Origin: Flavobacterium sp. FEMGT703F
GTDB lineage: Bacteria > Bacteroidota > Bacteroidia > Flavobacteriales > Flavobacteriaceae
Direction: 5' to 3'
DNA: 64,000 nucleotides
Assembly: GCA_002786385.1 (NCBI GenBank)
Contig: PGCN01000024.1
Coordinates: forward strand, 62,001-126,000
Shown: positions 55,984 to 64,000 of the stretch, piece by piece
How positions within the stretch are numbered: the stretch's first letter is position 1
Layout of the letters: every line of letters begins with the position of its first letter
Translations under genes and position numbers: made by a program
The notes under the pieces: generated by a model
The model's database searches: none
What the model saw: only the letters and a program-made list of their open reading frames with translations
Told to the model about the DNA's origin: nothing

Positions 55984-56520
55984 ATGAAAAACACTATTGT
56001 TAAATACGGTCTAATAGCCGGACTCATTGTAACTGCTTTCATGGGCATCGGTGCCGGTGTTTACATGTACAATCCCGAATACGATTTGGGAATGGTATTT
56101 GGCTTTGCCGGTATGTTGGTAGCCTATACGTTCGTCTTTTTAGGCGTAAAAAATTACCGGGACAAACAAAACGGCGGATTTATTACTTTCGGAAAGGCGT
56201 TTAAAGTGGGTATGCTGATGTCACTCATCACAGCCACCATTTATGTCGGCACTTGGATGGTAGAACACCATTTTATTTTTCCTGACTTCATGGAAAAGTA
56301 CTCGGAAAACTCAATCATTGCTTTAGAAAAACAAGGTCTTCCGACAGCAGAATTTCAGGCAGAAAAAGAGAAAATCCTTTATTACAAAGAGCTTTACAAA
56401 AATCCGTTGTGGATCATCTTATTTACTTATATGGAAATCATGATTCCTATTGGTTTGCTAGTTCCGGTAATCAGTGCTGCTATTTTAAAAAGAAAACCAA
56501 CCGAAACAGCATCGGCATAA
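55984..56520 (+). CDS. DUF4199 membrane protein
   Basis: 178 residues from ATG 55984 (MKNTIVKYG...). Four membrane helices, with the polar region FMEKYSENSIIALEKQ between helices 3 and 4. DUF4199 family, function unknown. It probably shares a transcript or at least a function with the 2TM-LuxR regulator just upstream. Confidence 0.85.
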   Translation: MKNTIVKYGLIAGLIVTAFMGIGAGVYMYNPEYDLGMVFGFAGMLVAYTFVFLGVKNYRDKQNGGFITFGKAFKVGMLMSLITATIYVGTWMVEHHFIFPDFMEKYSENSIIALEKQGLPTAEFQAEKEKILYYKELYKNPLWIILFTYMEIMIPIGLLVPVISAAILKRKPTETASA

Positions 56521-56540
56521 ACACATCTCCCACAAACAAC

Positions 56541-56580
56541 ATAAAAAATCCTCAACTTTGTTTGGGGATTTTTTTATATT
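56541..56580 (+). terminator. Rho-independent terminator
   Basis: AAAATCC ... GGATTTTT hairpin with TCAAC inner pairs, followed by a T-run. Confidence 0.75.
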
Positions 56581-56601
56581 TATAGATTCGAAATTACCAG
56601 T

Positions 56602-56994
56602 ATGGGAACCGACATTCAAAATTACAACCACCAACAAACGTACGAGGAGCAAAAGATTTGTCAGCAGTTGGCGGAAATCATCCAGCAAAATTTACCCGAA
56701 GCCGAAAGCAAAATATGGCACGCGCATCCGGTTTGGTTTATTAATGGCAATCCGATTGTGGGTTATAGCAAGTTAAAAAAAGGTATTCGACTATTGTTTT
56801 GGAGTGGTATCACTTTCGAAGAAACAGCCTTACAACCGGGAACCGGAAAGTTCAAAGATGCTTCTATTACTTACACTGCTGTTCAGCAAATTAACCAAAG
56901 TGATTTAAATCGTTGGTTGCAAAAATCAAAAGACATCCAATGGGATTACAAAAACATCGTGAAGCGTAAAGGCGTTTTGGAACGACTGCTATAA
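56602..56994 (+). CDS. DUF1801 (YdhG-like) protein
   Basis: 130 residues. YEEQKICQQLAEIIQQNLPEA followed by SKIWHAHPVWFINGNPIVGY and LLFWSGITF are typical of the DUF1801 fold. Cytoplasmic; function unknown. 7 bases before the GDSL hydrolase gene. Confidence 0.8.
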   Translation: MGTDIQNYNHQQTYEEQKICQQLAEIIQQNLPEAESKIWHAHPVWFINGNPIVGYSKLKKGIRLLFWSGITFEETALQPGTGKFKDASITYTAVQQINQSDLNRWLQKSKDIQWDYKNIVKRKGVLERLL

Positions 56995-57001
56995 AACTAC
57001 T

Positions 57002-57682
57002 ATGAAATCAATTCAAATGAAAATTATTTTCACCCCAATTTTACTGTTACTATTTATCAACTTCAATTATGCCCAAGTAAAAGAATGGGCCAACTTAAAG
57101 AAATACCAAGCCGAAAACCAATCAGTTAAACCAATGAAAAATGCTGTGGTCTTGATGGGCGATTCTATTACCGAGTTTTGGAAAACCAATAGTCCCGATT
57201 TTTTTGCCAACTATCCGTTAATCGATCGTGGCATTAGCGGACAAACTACTTCGCAGATGGTAGTGCGATTTGAACAAGATGTAATAGCCTTGAAACCCAA
57301 AACAGTAGTTATCTTAGCCGGTATCAATGACATAGCCGAAAATACAGGTCCGATTACTTTAGAAGCCGTTTTTGACAATATCGAAATCATGGTTAATAAG
57401 GCCAAATCTCATAAAATCAAACCTATATTGTGCTCAGTACTTCCGGCTAATAAGTTTTGGTGGAATTCAAAAATTTATCCTGCAGACAAGGTAATCGCTT
57501 TGAATAAGATGATTAAAGCCTACGCCCTGAAAAACAAAATCACTTATGTAGATTATTATGCTGTTATGGTTGATGCAGATAAAGGATTGCAATACCAATA
57601 TGGCGAAGATGGCGTGCATCCTAATCCTAAAGGATACAAAGTAATGGAAGCTTTGTTGTTAAAAGCTATCGGCAATATTTAA
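57002..57682 (+). CDS. Secreted SGNH/GDSL hydrolase
   Basis: 226 residues. Signal peptide 1-25 (FNYAQ). Block I GDSIT with nucleophile S55, block II glycine DRGISGQTT, block III AGINDIAE (Asn of the oxyanion hole), block V DGVHPNPKGY with the Asp and His. Esterase or acetyl-hydrolase, probably acting on cell-surface or extracellular sugars (inference). Terminator follows. Confidence 0.9.
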   Translation: MKSIQMKIIFTPILLLLFINFNYAQVKEWANLKKYQAENQSVKPMKNAVVLMGDSITEFWKTNSPDFFANYPLIDRGISGQTTSQMVVRFEQDVIALKPKTVVILAGINDIAENTGPITLEAVFDNIEIMVNKAKSHKIKPILCSVLPANKFWWNSKIYPADKVIALNKMIKAYALKNKITYVDYYAVMVDADKGLQYQYGEDGVHPNPKGYKVMEALLLKAIGNI

Positions 57683-57687
57683 GAATA

Positions 57688-57722
57688 AAAAAACGCCAAC
57701 TCTAATAGAATTGGCGTTTTTT
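57688..57722. terminator. Bidirectional terminator
   Basis: AAAACGCCAA / TTGGCGTTTT around an 11-base loop, between convergent genes ending at 57682 and 57741. Confidence 0.88.
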
Positions 57723-57740
57723 ATATTTTGTCATTTTGAT

Positions 57741-59255
57741 TTATTGTACGGCCAATAAAGCGTTGATATTACCATAACCGTATTCTGAATTCTTAGTTGG
57801 AAAATAAGTCGCCGATTGGCGTAATTTATTCAATACTTGCGTTCTGGTCCATGTTGGATTTTTAGCCCAAACCAAAGCTGCTATTCCGGCGGTAGTAGCT
57901 GTGGCTACAGATGAACCACCAACGTAATCCGATTGGTTATCGTAGTAACTGGTTACCGGAACTGTATTCCCGGAAGCGTTGCGTTGCATGGCAACCGTAA
58001 ACTCTATTTTGCCACCGGTATGACAAACGTCACAAGCTTGGTTGGAAGTACCTTCTTTCACTCCGGTTACCGCCACTGTTTCGGCCATAGATGCCGGAAA
58101 AATGACGCCAACGAAAGTGGTAAAACTAGTTGAAGTACCGCCTGCACAAAAAATCAACTTCCCTTTGTTATAAGCATATTTCACGCCATCTGAAATCTTA
58201 CCAACGGAGAAAATGTGTCCCATCGACATGGAAATTATTTTCACATTATTGTTATTACCCAAAGCGGTAAACGCATTTTTAACACCGTTTTGCTCGTGAT
58301 AACCGTCAAGCACCACATTAGAGGCTGCTCTGTATGTCACTAAATTGGCATTATAAGCCACACCTACCGGCAATCCGTTGTCGTTGCGCGGTGCAGCAGC
58401 TACCGAAGCCATGCTGGTTCCGTGACCACATTGGTCGTTTGGCCCGTCGGTTCCTGTAGACCAAGGCCAAATAGAATCAACATACACGCCAAACTTTTGA
58501 ATAGTTCTACCTGAAGATAATCCGTCATTAAAGTTACTGCCTAACAAAGTTTGATTGGGAGACGTTCCGGTATCTACTATTCCTATGGTAACACCGGCAC
58601 CGGTACTGTAATTCCAAGCACTCGGTATGTTGTGTTGGTAAAACGTCCAAGGTGCTTTGGCGTTAGGCGTTACGGTAGTGTAATCGGAAACGTTTAATGT
58701 AGTTGCATCAAATCCGCAACCCGAACTGGTACTTGAAGAATCCGATTTTTCAATACTGCCGCTCAAGGCAAAATATTTAAAATCACCCGGTTCAATGTAA
58801 CGGATAAATTTGCTTTGTCGGAGTGCAATTAAGGTTTCTTGGTTCTTAATCACTACATCCATCAAATTCAAATACGGGTCGGCGTTAATGAGTATTTCTG
58901 ACAAGGCTTGTCCTTCATACTGTTGAATAATGGTCAACAATTGCTTTTGAACCGCAGCATTATTAGTACTTTTACTTCTGTCGAAATCATTGCTGTTGTT
59001 ACCAAAGCCGATAGTAATTATGTTTTGTCCATGCACTGATGCGCTCCATAACATATGCGTTGAAGCGTCTTTCCAATTAAAAGAACCCTTAGTTTGCAAG
59101 GATTCGTCTATTTTGTGTTTTACTTCCATAGCCGACATGGGAGTCCGCTGTGCGTCACTAATCACTATCGCGTTTTCCTGAATACTTTCATCTTTGCTAC
59201 AAGAAGCAGTTAAGAATAACGCAACAAAGGCAATTTTTAGTAATCTGTTTACCAT
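57741..59255 (-). CDS. Subtilisin-family (S8) serine protease lipoprotein with altered oxyanion site
   Basis: 504 residues. Lipobox FLTASC. An N-terminal pro-region reaches ~residue 200. Catalytic triad: D228 (GIVDTGTSP), H278 (QCGHGTSMAS) and S449 (GGSSVATAT). Where subtilisins have AAGN with the oxyanion Asn, this protein reads FCAGGTST (near residue 373), Gly for Asn. Other Cys residues (180, 409, 412) could form disulfides. Surface or periplasmic proteolysis is expected if active; the missing Asn leaves activity uncertain. Confidence 0.87.
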   Translation of the reverse strand: MVNRLLKIAFVALFLTASCSKDESIQENAIVISDAQRTPMSAMEVKHKIDESLQTKGSFNWKDASTHMLWSASVHGQNIITIGFGNNSNDFDRSKSTNNAAVQKQLLTIIQQYEGQALSEILINADPYLNLMDVVIKNQETLIALRQSKFIRYIEPGDFKYFALSGSIEKSDSSSTSSGCGFDATTLNVSDYTTVTPNAKAPWTFYQHNIPSAWNYSTGAGVTIGIVDTGTSPNQTLLGSNFNDGLSSGRTIQKFGVYVDSIWPWSTGTDGPNDQCGHGTSMASVAAAPRNDNGLPVGVAYNANLVTYRAASNVVLDGYHEQNGVKNAFTALGNNNNVKIISMSMGHIFSVGKISDGVKYAYNKGKLIFCAGGTSTSFTTFVGVIFPASMAETVAVTGVKEGTSNQACDVCHTGGKIEFTVAMQRNASGNTVPVTSYYDNQSDYVGGSSVATATTAGIAALVWAKNPTWTRTQVLNKLRQSATYFPTKNSEYGYGNINALLAVQ

Positions 59256-59332
59256 ATTGTTATTTTTTTAATACTACAGTTACGAATATACCAAATTAAA
59301 CCACTGATTATCGGATTGTTAATAAATAAAAA

Positions 59333-59358
59333 AAAACCTGCAAAAACTGCAGGTTTTC
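59333..59358 (-). terminator. Terminator of acs
   Basis: AAACCTGCA / TGCAGGTTT around AAAAC, followed on the minus strand by a T-run. Confidence 0.82.
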
Positions 59359-59382
59359 ATAACTAACTTAATGCAATAACTT

Positions 59383-61290
59383 TTATAACTTACCGTTTTT
59401 AATTTCTTCCACTATCTCCGGATTCAATAATGTGGTAATATCTCCGAAGTTTGAGAAATCGCCTTCCGCTATTTTTCTCAAGATACGACGCATAATTTTA
59501 CCCGAACGCGTTTTAGGCAAGCCGGAAACGAATTGTATTTTATCCAGTTTAGCAATCGGTCCGATTTGGTCTGATATCAATTGGTTGATCTCTTTGGCCA
59601 AGTTTTCTTGGTTTCTGCTTTCTCCCACTTCTTTCAAAATCACAAAGCCGTACAAGGCATTTCCTTTGATGTCGTGCGGGAAGCCTACAATAGCACTTTC
59701 TGCTACCGCCGGGTGTTCGTTGATGGCATCTTCGATTGGTGCTGTTCCTAAATTATGACCCGAAACAATGATTACATCATCTACTCTACCCGTAATTCGG
59801 TAGTACCCTACCTCATCACGCAATGCGCCGTCTCCGGTGAAATATTTACCCGGGAAAGCCGTGAAATAGGTTTCTTTATAGCGTTGGTGATCGCCCCAAA
59901 TGGTTCTGGCAATAGACGGCCAAGGGAATTTGACACACAAACTACCGGTTACTTGATTGCCTTCGATTTCATTGCGTAATTCGTCCATTAATACCGGTTG
60001 AATACCCGGTAACGGTAAAGACGCATAAGTCGGTTTGGTTGGTGTTACAAACGGAATTGGTGAAATCATAATGCCTCCTGTTTCGGTTTGCCACCAAGTA
60101 TCTACCAGCGGACAACGCTTGCCGCCAACGTGATCGTTGTACCAGTGCCAAGCTTCTTCGTTAATTGGTTCACCTACGGAACCAATCACTTTTAGAGAAC
60201 TTAACGGGTATTTTTGTACGTAATCCAAACTCTCTTTGGCCAACGCACGAATTGCGGTAGGCGCTGTGTAGAATTGGGTTACGTTATGTTTTTCAATGAC
60301 TTCCCAAAAACGACTGAAGTTAGGATACGACGGTACACCTTCAAAGATTACAGTGGTTGCTCCGTTCAACAATGGTCCGTACAAAATATATGAGTGTCCG
60401 GTAATCCAACCAATATCGGCAGTACACCAATACACATCGTTTTCTTCGTAGTTGAAGATATTTTTGAAGGTATAAGCGGTGTACACCATGTAACCGGCCG
60501 TGGTATGTACCATTCCTTTTGGTTTTCCGGTTGAACCCGAAGTATATAAGATGAATAGCGGATCTTCTGCATCCATGATTTCGGCTACGTTATTCGGTAT
60601 AGCTTCGTCTAATAACGGCTGCAACCAATAATCGCGACCTTCTTTCATGGATACTTCGGTATTTGTTCTTTTTACCACAAATACTTTTTCAACGGTTGGA
60701 CATTTCTCCAAAGCTTCGTCTACTATGCCTTTCAGATCGATAGATTTATTACCGCGGTAACTACCGTCAGAAGTAATCACTACTTTACACTCACAGTCGT
60801 TAATACGTGCTGCTACAGCCGAAGAAGAAAATCCGGCAAATACCACCGAGTGAATCGCACCGATTCGGGCACAGGCCAAAACTGCCACTGCCAATTCCGG
60901 AATCATCGGTAAGTATATACAAACACGGTCACCTTTTTGAACGCCTTGATCACGCAATACGTTGGCTAATTTTGATACCCTGGCGTATAAATCGTTATAA
61001 GTAATATGTTGTGCCGGTTCATCGGGATTGTTTGGTTCAAAGATGATGGCCGTTTTATCGCCGCGTCGGGCCAAGTGTCTGTCGATACAGTTTTTAGTGA
61101 TATTCACTTTAGCATCCACAAACCATTTGAACTGGGCTTTTTGGAAATCAAATTCAAATACTTTATCCCATTTTTGATACCAAGTGAAATTTTCATCAGC
61201 AATTCGGTCCCAGAATTTACGTGGCTCGCGAACTGATTTTTTATACATTTTGAAGTAGTGCTCCAAATTCAGTATTTTGTAATAACTCAT
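59383..61290 (-). CDS. acs: Acetyl-CoA synthetase
   Basis: 635 residues. AMP-binding signature LFILYTSGSTGKPKGMVHT, WWQTETGG, YFTGDGA and the C-terminal catalytic/acetylatable lysine in PKTRSGKIMRRILR. Activates acetate to acetyl-CoA via acetyl-AMP; propionate is a possible side substrate. Monocistronic with its own terminator. Confidence 0.97.
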   Translation of the reverse strand: MSYYKILNLEHYFKMYKKSVREPRKFWDRIADENFTWYQKWDKVFEFDFQKAQFKWFVDAKVNITKNCIDRHLARRGDKTAIIFEPNNPDEPAQHITYNDLYARVSKLANVLRDQGVQKGDRVCIYLPMIPELAVAVLACARIGAIHSVVFAGFSSSAVAARINDCECKVVITSDGSYRGNKSIDLKGIVDEALEKCPTVEKVFVVKRTNTEVSMKEGRDYWLQPLLDEAIPNNVAEIMDAEDPLFILYTSGSTGKPKGMVHTTAGYMVYTAYTFKNIFNYEENDVYWCTADIGWITGHSYILYGPLLNGATTVIFEGVPSYPNFSRFWEVIEKHNVTQFYTAPTAIRALAKESLDYVQKYPLSSLKVIGSVGEPINEEAWHWYNDHVGGKRCPLVDTWWQTETGGIMISPIPFVTPTKPTYASLPLPGIQPVLMDELRNEIEGNQVTGSLCVKFPWPSIARTIWGDHQRYKETYFTAFPGKYFTGDGALRDEVGYYRITGRVDDVIIVSGHNLGTAPIEDAINEHPAVAESAIVGFPHDIKGNALYGFVILKEVGESRNQENLAKEINQLISDQIGPIAKLDKIQFVSGLPKTRSGKIMRRILRKIAEGDFSNFGDITTLLNPEIVEEIKNGKL

Positions 61291-61396
61291 TGTAAATCTT
61301 CTTTTATTATCATTTTGTTATGTAAATATAGCTATTCTGTTAGTCCAACGTTAATTTTTCTTGCTAAATAAGTATACACATTAACTTTTGTCCTTT

Positions 61397-62068
61397 TCAA
61401 GTAAGAATCACACCGTCTTTCATTTCAATGATGCGGTCGCTTTTTTTAGCAAAGTCATCATCATGCGTAACGGCTATAATAGTTTGTCCGAAGTTTTGCG
61501 TGAGTTCCTGAAAGATATCAAAAACGATGGAAGTATTTTTACTGTCCAAATTCCCTGTTGGCTCATCGCCCATAATAATCAGCGGATCATTAATTAAGGC
61601 TCGGGCAATAGCTACTCTTTGCTGTTGTCCGCCCGAAAGTTTGCTGGCCGGTTTAAGGGCTTGGTCTTTCAACCCTAACATTTCCAGTTTTTGATAAGCA
61701 CGCTGTTCTATTTCGCTTTCCGACCATTTACCCAACTTGAGCGCGGGTATCATCACATTACGCAAACAAGAAAACTCAGGGAGCAAGTAATGGAACTGAA
61801 ATACAAAACCGATTTTTTCGTTTCTGATTTCGGCTAAAGCATCTTTGCTCAAACCGGTCATCAGTTGGTTGTCGATATACAATTCTCCACTGTAATCAGT
61901 ATCCATAGTAGAAAGCACGTATAGTAGCGTTGATTTACCACTACCGGATTTACCAATCATAGAGAGAAATTCTCCTTTTTTGACTTCAAACGAAATGTTT
62001 TTCAATACCTGAAACTCCATCGGCTGATGAAAAAACTTATCGATATTTTTGGTTTCGAGGATGTTCAT
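61397..62068 (-). CDS. ABC transporter ATPase, MacB/LolD type
   Basis: 223 residues. P-loop GKSGSGKST (39-47), signature [15 protein letters not shown], Walker [13 protein letters not shown] and the switch His in TVTHDDDF. Type VII (mechanotransmission) ABC systems carry this ATPase. It overlaps the operon: 1 base after the permease stop. The adaptor protein at the head of the operon favours a MacAB-like efflux role over lipoprotein release. Confidence 0.9.
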   Translation of the reverse strand: MNILETKNIDKFFHQPMEFQVLKNISFEVKKGEFLSMIGKSGSGKSTLLYVLSTMDTDYSGELYIDNQLMTGLSKDALAEIRNEKIGFVFQFHYLLPEFSCLRNVMIPALKLGKWSESEIEQRAYQKLEMLGLKDQALKPASKLSGGQQQRVAIARALINDPLIIMGDEPTGNLDSKNTSIVFDIFQELTQNFGQTIIAVTHDDDFAKKSDRIIEMKDGVILT

Positions 62069-62069
62069 G

Positions 62070-63293
62070 TTATTTTCTTAAAATGTCAACCGGATCCACA
62101 TTGGCGGCTTTCTTCGCCGGTATGTAGCCCGCAAAAAAGGTAATAATCAATCCGATGACTATGCCTTGTACAAACTTCTTCGTTTCGTAATCAATCGGAA
62201 AATAACCAATATCGCCACCTACGTATACTCGCTTCAAAAGTGTGATTAAAATAGTCGCCAAAGTCACGCCGCCAATTACACCCATCACGCCAATAGAAAC
62301 TGCTTGGGTTACAAAAATCCGAATGACATCTTTGCCTTTAAATCCCATGGCTTTCAAAATGGCGATGTCGTTTATTTTTTGGGAAACCGTCATGTTCAAT
62401 ATGTTGTAGATGCCAAATCCCGCCACCAGTAAGATGGTGAGTGAAACAAAGGTGATAATCATCTTTCGCATTTTATTGGCTGCCATCAAAGTTTCGTTGG
62501 CTTGCTTCCATCCTTCGGCCTTGTAACCACAGAGCGCTTCTAATTTTTGAGCTACAGCTTCTGCATTTTCAGGATCGGTTATATTAACATTGATGTCGGT
62601 TATGTAACTCGTCCCTTCTTTTAATAATTGTTGTGAAGCCGAAATATTAATATAGGACTTGGTTTTATCCGTGTTGGAATTGTTGGTTTTAAATATCCCG
62701 ATAACCTTAAAAGTGCGGTTTACACCCTTGGAAGACGTTAAACTAAGGTTGTCATTGACTGCCAAATTCATCTTAGCGGCTATACCGCTACCGATGACAA
62801 TACCGTTCGGATTGGATTTAAGCAATTCAAAATTACCTTCTACCATAAACGATTTGATATTGTACATCAAATTGGCTTCATCGGGTTTGATGCCTACAGC
62901 GATACCGGAGATTTGAGATTTCCCGTTATTGTAAAACACATTCGAATTTACCTGAGGCGTTACTACAGTTACCTCCGGTTGCTTTAGTATCGTTTCAATG
63001 ACTAAATTGGGATTGATGATAGTATTGTTCACCGGTACTACCTTCGGATTGATGATAATGGGCGTTGCGGATTGCCCCAGTGTTAAAGGCTTACTGATTT
63101 CGTCGTCTTTGTAAACGCGAATGTGACTGGTGGTTTTAAAAATAGAGGCATACGAACTTTTATCAAAACCCACCATCATGCTGTTCATAAAAATGTAAAT
63201 AGACATGCCCAAAACCACACCCAAAACCGCAACTGCAGTAAGCTTTTTGTTGGAAACGATATACGTTTTGGCGATGACCGAATTGATATTCAT
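62070..63293 (-). CDS. ABC transporter permease, MacB/FtsX type
   Basis: 407 residues. One N-terminal helix, a large periplasmic domain (~45-270), then three helices (MIITFVSLTILLVAGFGIYN, VSIGVMGVIGGVTLATILIT and GIVIGLIITFFAGYIP) and the end KKAANVDPVDILRK, typical of FtsX-like permeases. Works as a dimer with the ATPase just downstream. Starts 2 bases after the adaptor stop. Confidence 0.9.
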   Translation of the reverse strand: MNINSVIAKTYIVSNKKLTAVAVLGVVLGMSIYIFMNSMMVGFDKSSYASIFKTTSHIRVYKDDEISKPLTLGQSATPIIINPKVVPVNNTIINPNLVIETILKQPEVTVVTPQVNSNVFYNNGKSQISGIAVGIKPDEANLMYNIKSFMVEGNFELLKSNPNGIVIGSGIAAKMNLAVNDNLSLTSSKGVNRTFKVIGIFKTNNSNTDKTKSYINISASQQLLKEGTSYITDINVNITDPENAEAVAQKLEALCGYKAEGWKQANETLMAANKMRKMIITFVSLTILLVAGFGIYNILNMTVSQKINDIAILKAMGFKGKDVIRIFVTQAVSIGVMGVIGGVTLATILITLLKRVYVGGDIGYFPIDYETKKFVQGIVIGLIITFFAGYIPAKKAANVDPVDILRK

Positions 63294-63295
63294 GA

Positions 63296-64000
63296 CTAAG
63301 GTTTTAAGGGTAAAAGCACATCGGTTTCGGATAGTCCATCTAAAACTTCTACATAATCGGTAGAGATGATACCGGTTTTCAAAATCACGTTTTCCTCTTT
63401 ACCCTTTACGTTCACTTTGTTCCCAAAACCCATATAATTGCGAGGAATGAGTAAGGCGTTTTTCTTTTCTGCCACTAAAATGTTAGCTTCCAATTGGGTG
63501 CCGAATAATGATTGTGCTAAAGGTTCGTTGAAAGTAACTTTACAAATAAAGGACTGCGACTGTACATCGAAGGCCGATAAAATCTCGGTGACCTTACCGT
63601 TGTACACTTTCGATTTCTCGGTGTTGAGTTTAACATAAACGGTTTGCCCTAATTTGATTTTACCGATACTATTTTCGTCTACATTGAGCACTGCTTCTAC
63701 TTTTTGTTGGTTACCGATAGTTGCAATAATGTCGCCTTTCTTAACGTAGTCACCTTGGTTCTTGAACTTTTTTACTACCGTTCCACTTTCCGCCACTACA
63801 ACCGAATTGTAGCCTTGTAACACCTTGTTGCTTTTGAGTTGCGCTCTGGAGGCAATGAGTTGTTGTTGCGCTTGTTGCTTCAATACATCATATTGTTTTT
63901 GAAGTGCCTTTAGATTGGCCAATGAATTTTTAGCCGCCAATTGCGCATTTTCATATTCTACCTTAGAGCCTATATTGTTTTGCTGCAAACGCTCATATCG
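63296..64000 (-). CDS. HlyD/MacA-type periplasmic adaptor (5' end outside window)
   Basis: C-terminal ~234 residues. The frame continues past the window end (RYERLQQNNIGSK... at 64000-63962), so the apparent start at 63988 is not real. Coiled-coil helix (NIGSKVEYENAQLAAKNSL), half of the lipoyl motif (VVVAESGTVVKKFKNQGDYV) and the beta-barrel/membrane-proximal domains are visible. Connects the ABC permease to an outer-membrane TolC-like channel (family knowledge). Head of the three-gene operon. Confidence 0.88.
   Translation of the reverse strand, partial: RYERLQQNNIGSKVEYENAQLAAKNSLANLKALQKQYDVLKQQAQQQLIASRAQLKSNKVLQGYNSVVVAESGTVVKKFKNQGDYVKKGDIIATIGNQQKVEAVLNVDENSIGKIKLGQTVYVKLNTEKSKVYNGKVTEILSAFDVQSQSFICKVTFNEPLAQSLFGTQLEANILVAEKKNALLIPRNYMGFGNKVNVKGKEENVILKTGIISTDYVEVLDGLSETDVLLPLKP

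Noticed and set aside
63986..63988. TTG as start of the adaptor protein
   Set aside because: The frame stays open to the window edge and reads as coiled coil upstream, so the gene is cut by the window.

Overview
The window looks like chromosomal DNA of a Flavobacterium-type bacterium (Bacteroidota, class Flavobacteriia). The evidence is AT-rich sequence; upstream boxes of the Bacteroidota form TAnnTTTG; almost no Shine-Dalgarno sequences; two secreted proteins with C-terminal Por/type IX sorting domains; an NQ-rich insert in Rho; YtxJ; DUF4293 and DUF4199 proteins; and a proteorhodopsin next to its retinal-producing oxygenase. No rRNA, tRNA, integrase, transposase or CRISPR array was seen.

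Layout. 1-11.4 kb is accessory: the 3' end of an unknown gene, two type IX-secreted repeat proteins (301-1845, 4031-6274), a QorB-like reductase divergent from an HxlR repressor, a degraded 3' fragment of an ABC-F gene, a 1020-residue NACHT (STAND) NTPase and an unrecognised 283-residue protein. Four copies (some partial) of a roughly 150-bp intergenic repeat with hairpin ends (A-D) follow four same-strand genes here, including the NACHT and 283-residue genes. 11.4-20.3 kb carries a YbiT-like ABC-F ATPase with one degenerate ATP site, a thioredoxin-fold lipoprotein without CxxC, transaldolase, an SDR, a dipeptide epimerase, the SRP RNA gene (minus strand, about 17613-17714) and a glutaminyl cyclase-like lipoprotein. 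20.3-22.1 kb is a divergent proteorhodopsin/blh pair whose intergenic region holds two perfect 10-bp inverted repeats with evenly spaced half-sites.

22.1-43 kb is mostly housekeeping: dnaK, rho, truA, an MsbA-type exporter, lpd, a TPR protein with gyrA, clpC, a RimK/retropepsin fusion, a TMEM175-like channel and hutH. 43-48 kb is the threonine operon thrA-thrB-thrC. It is preceded by an unlisted 34-codon, threonine-rich leader peptide that runs into a terminator hairpin, which is a classic attenuator layout. 48-64 kb holds lipoproteins, ytxJ, clpB, a 2TM-LuxR/DUF4199 pair, a GDSL hydrolase, a subtilase lipoprotein, acs and a MacAB/Lol-like ABC export operon cut by the window end.

How the genes connect. 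The rhodopsin pump and Blh form one light-energy module, probably co-regulated through shared operators. The thr leader probably tunes thrABC to charged tRNA-Thr. dnaK, clpB and clpC each carry a GG-N8-TTG motif shaped like a sigma-54 promoter at a similar distance from the start. The least explained region, and the best candidate for an undescribed system, is 6.6-11.2 kb: the NACHT NTPase, the orphan 283-residue protein and the hairpin-ended repeats between and after them.
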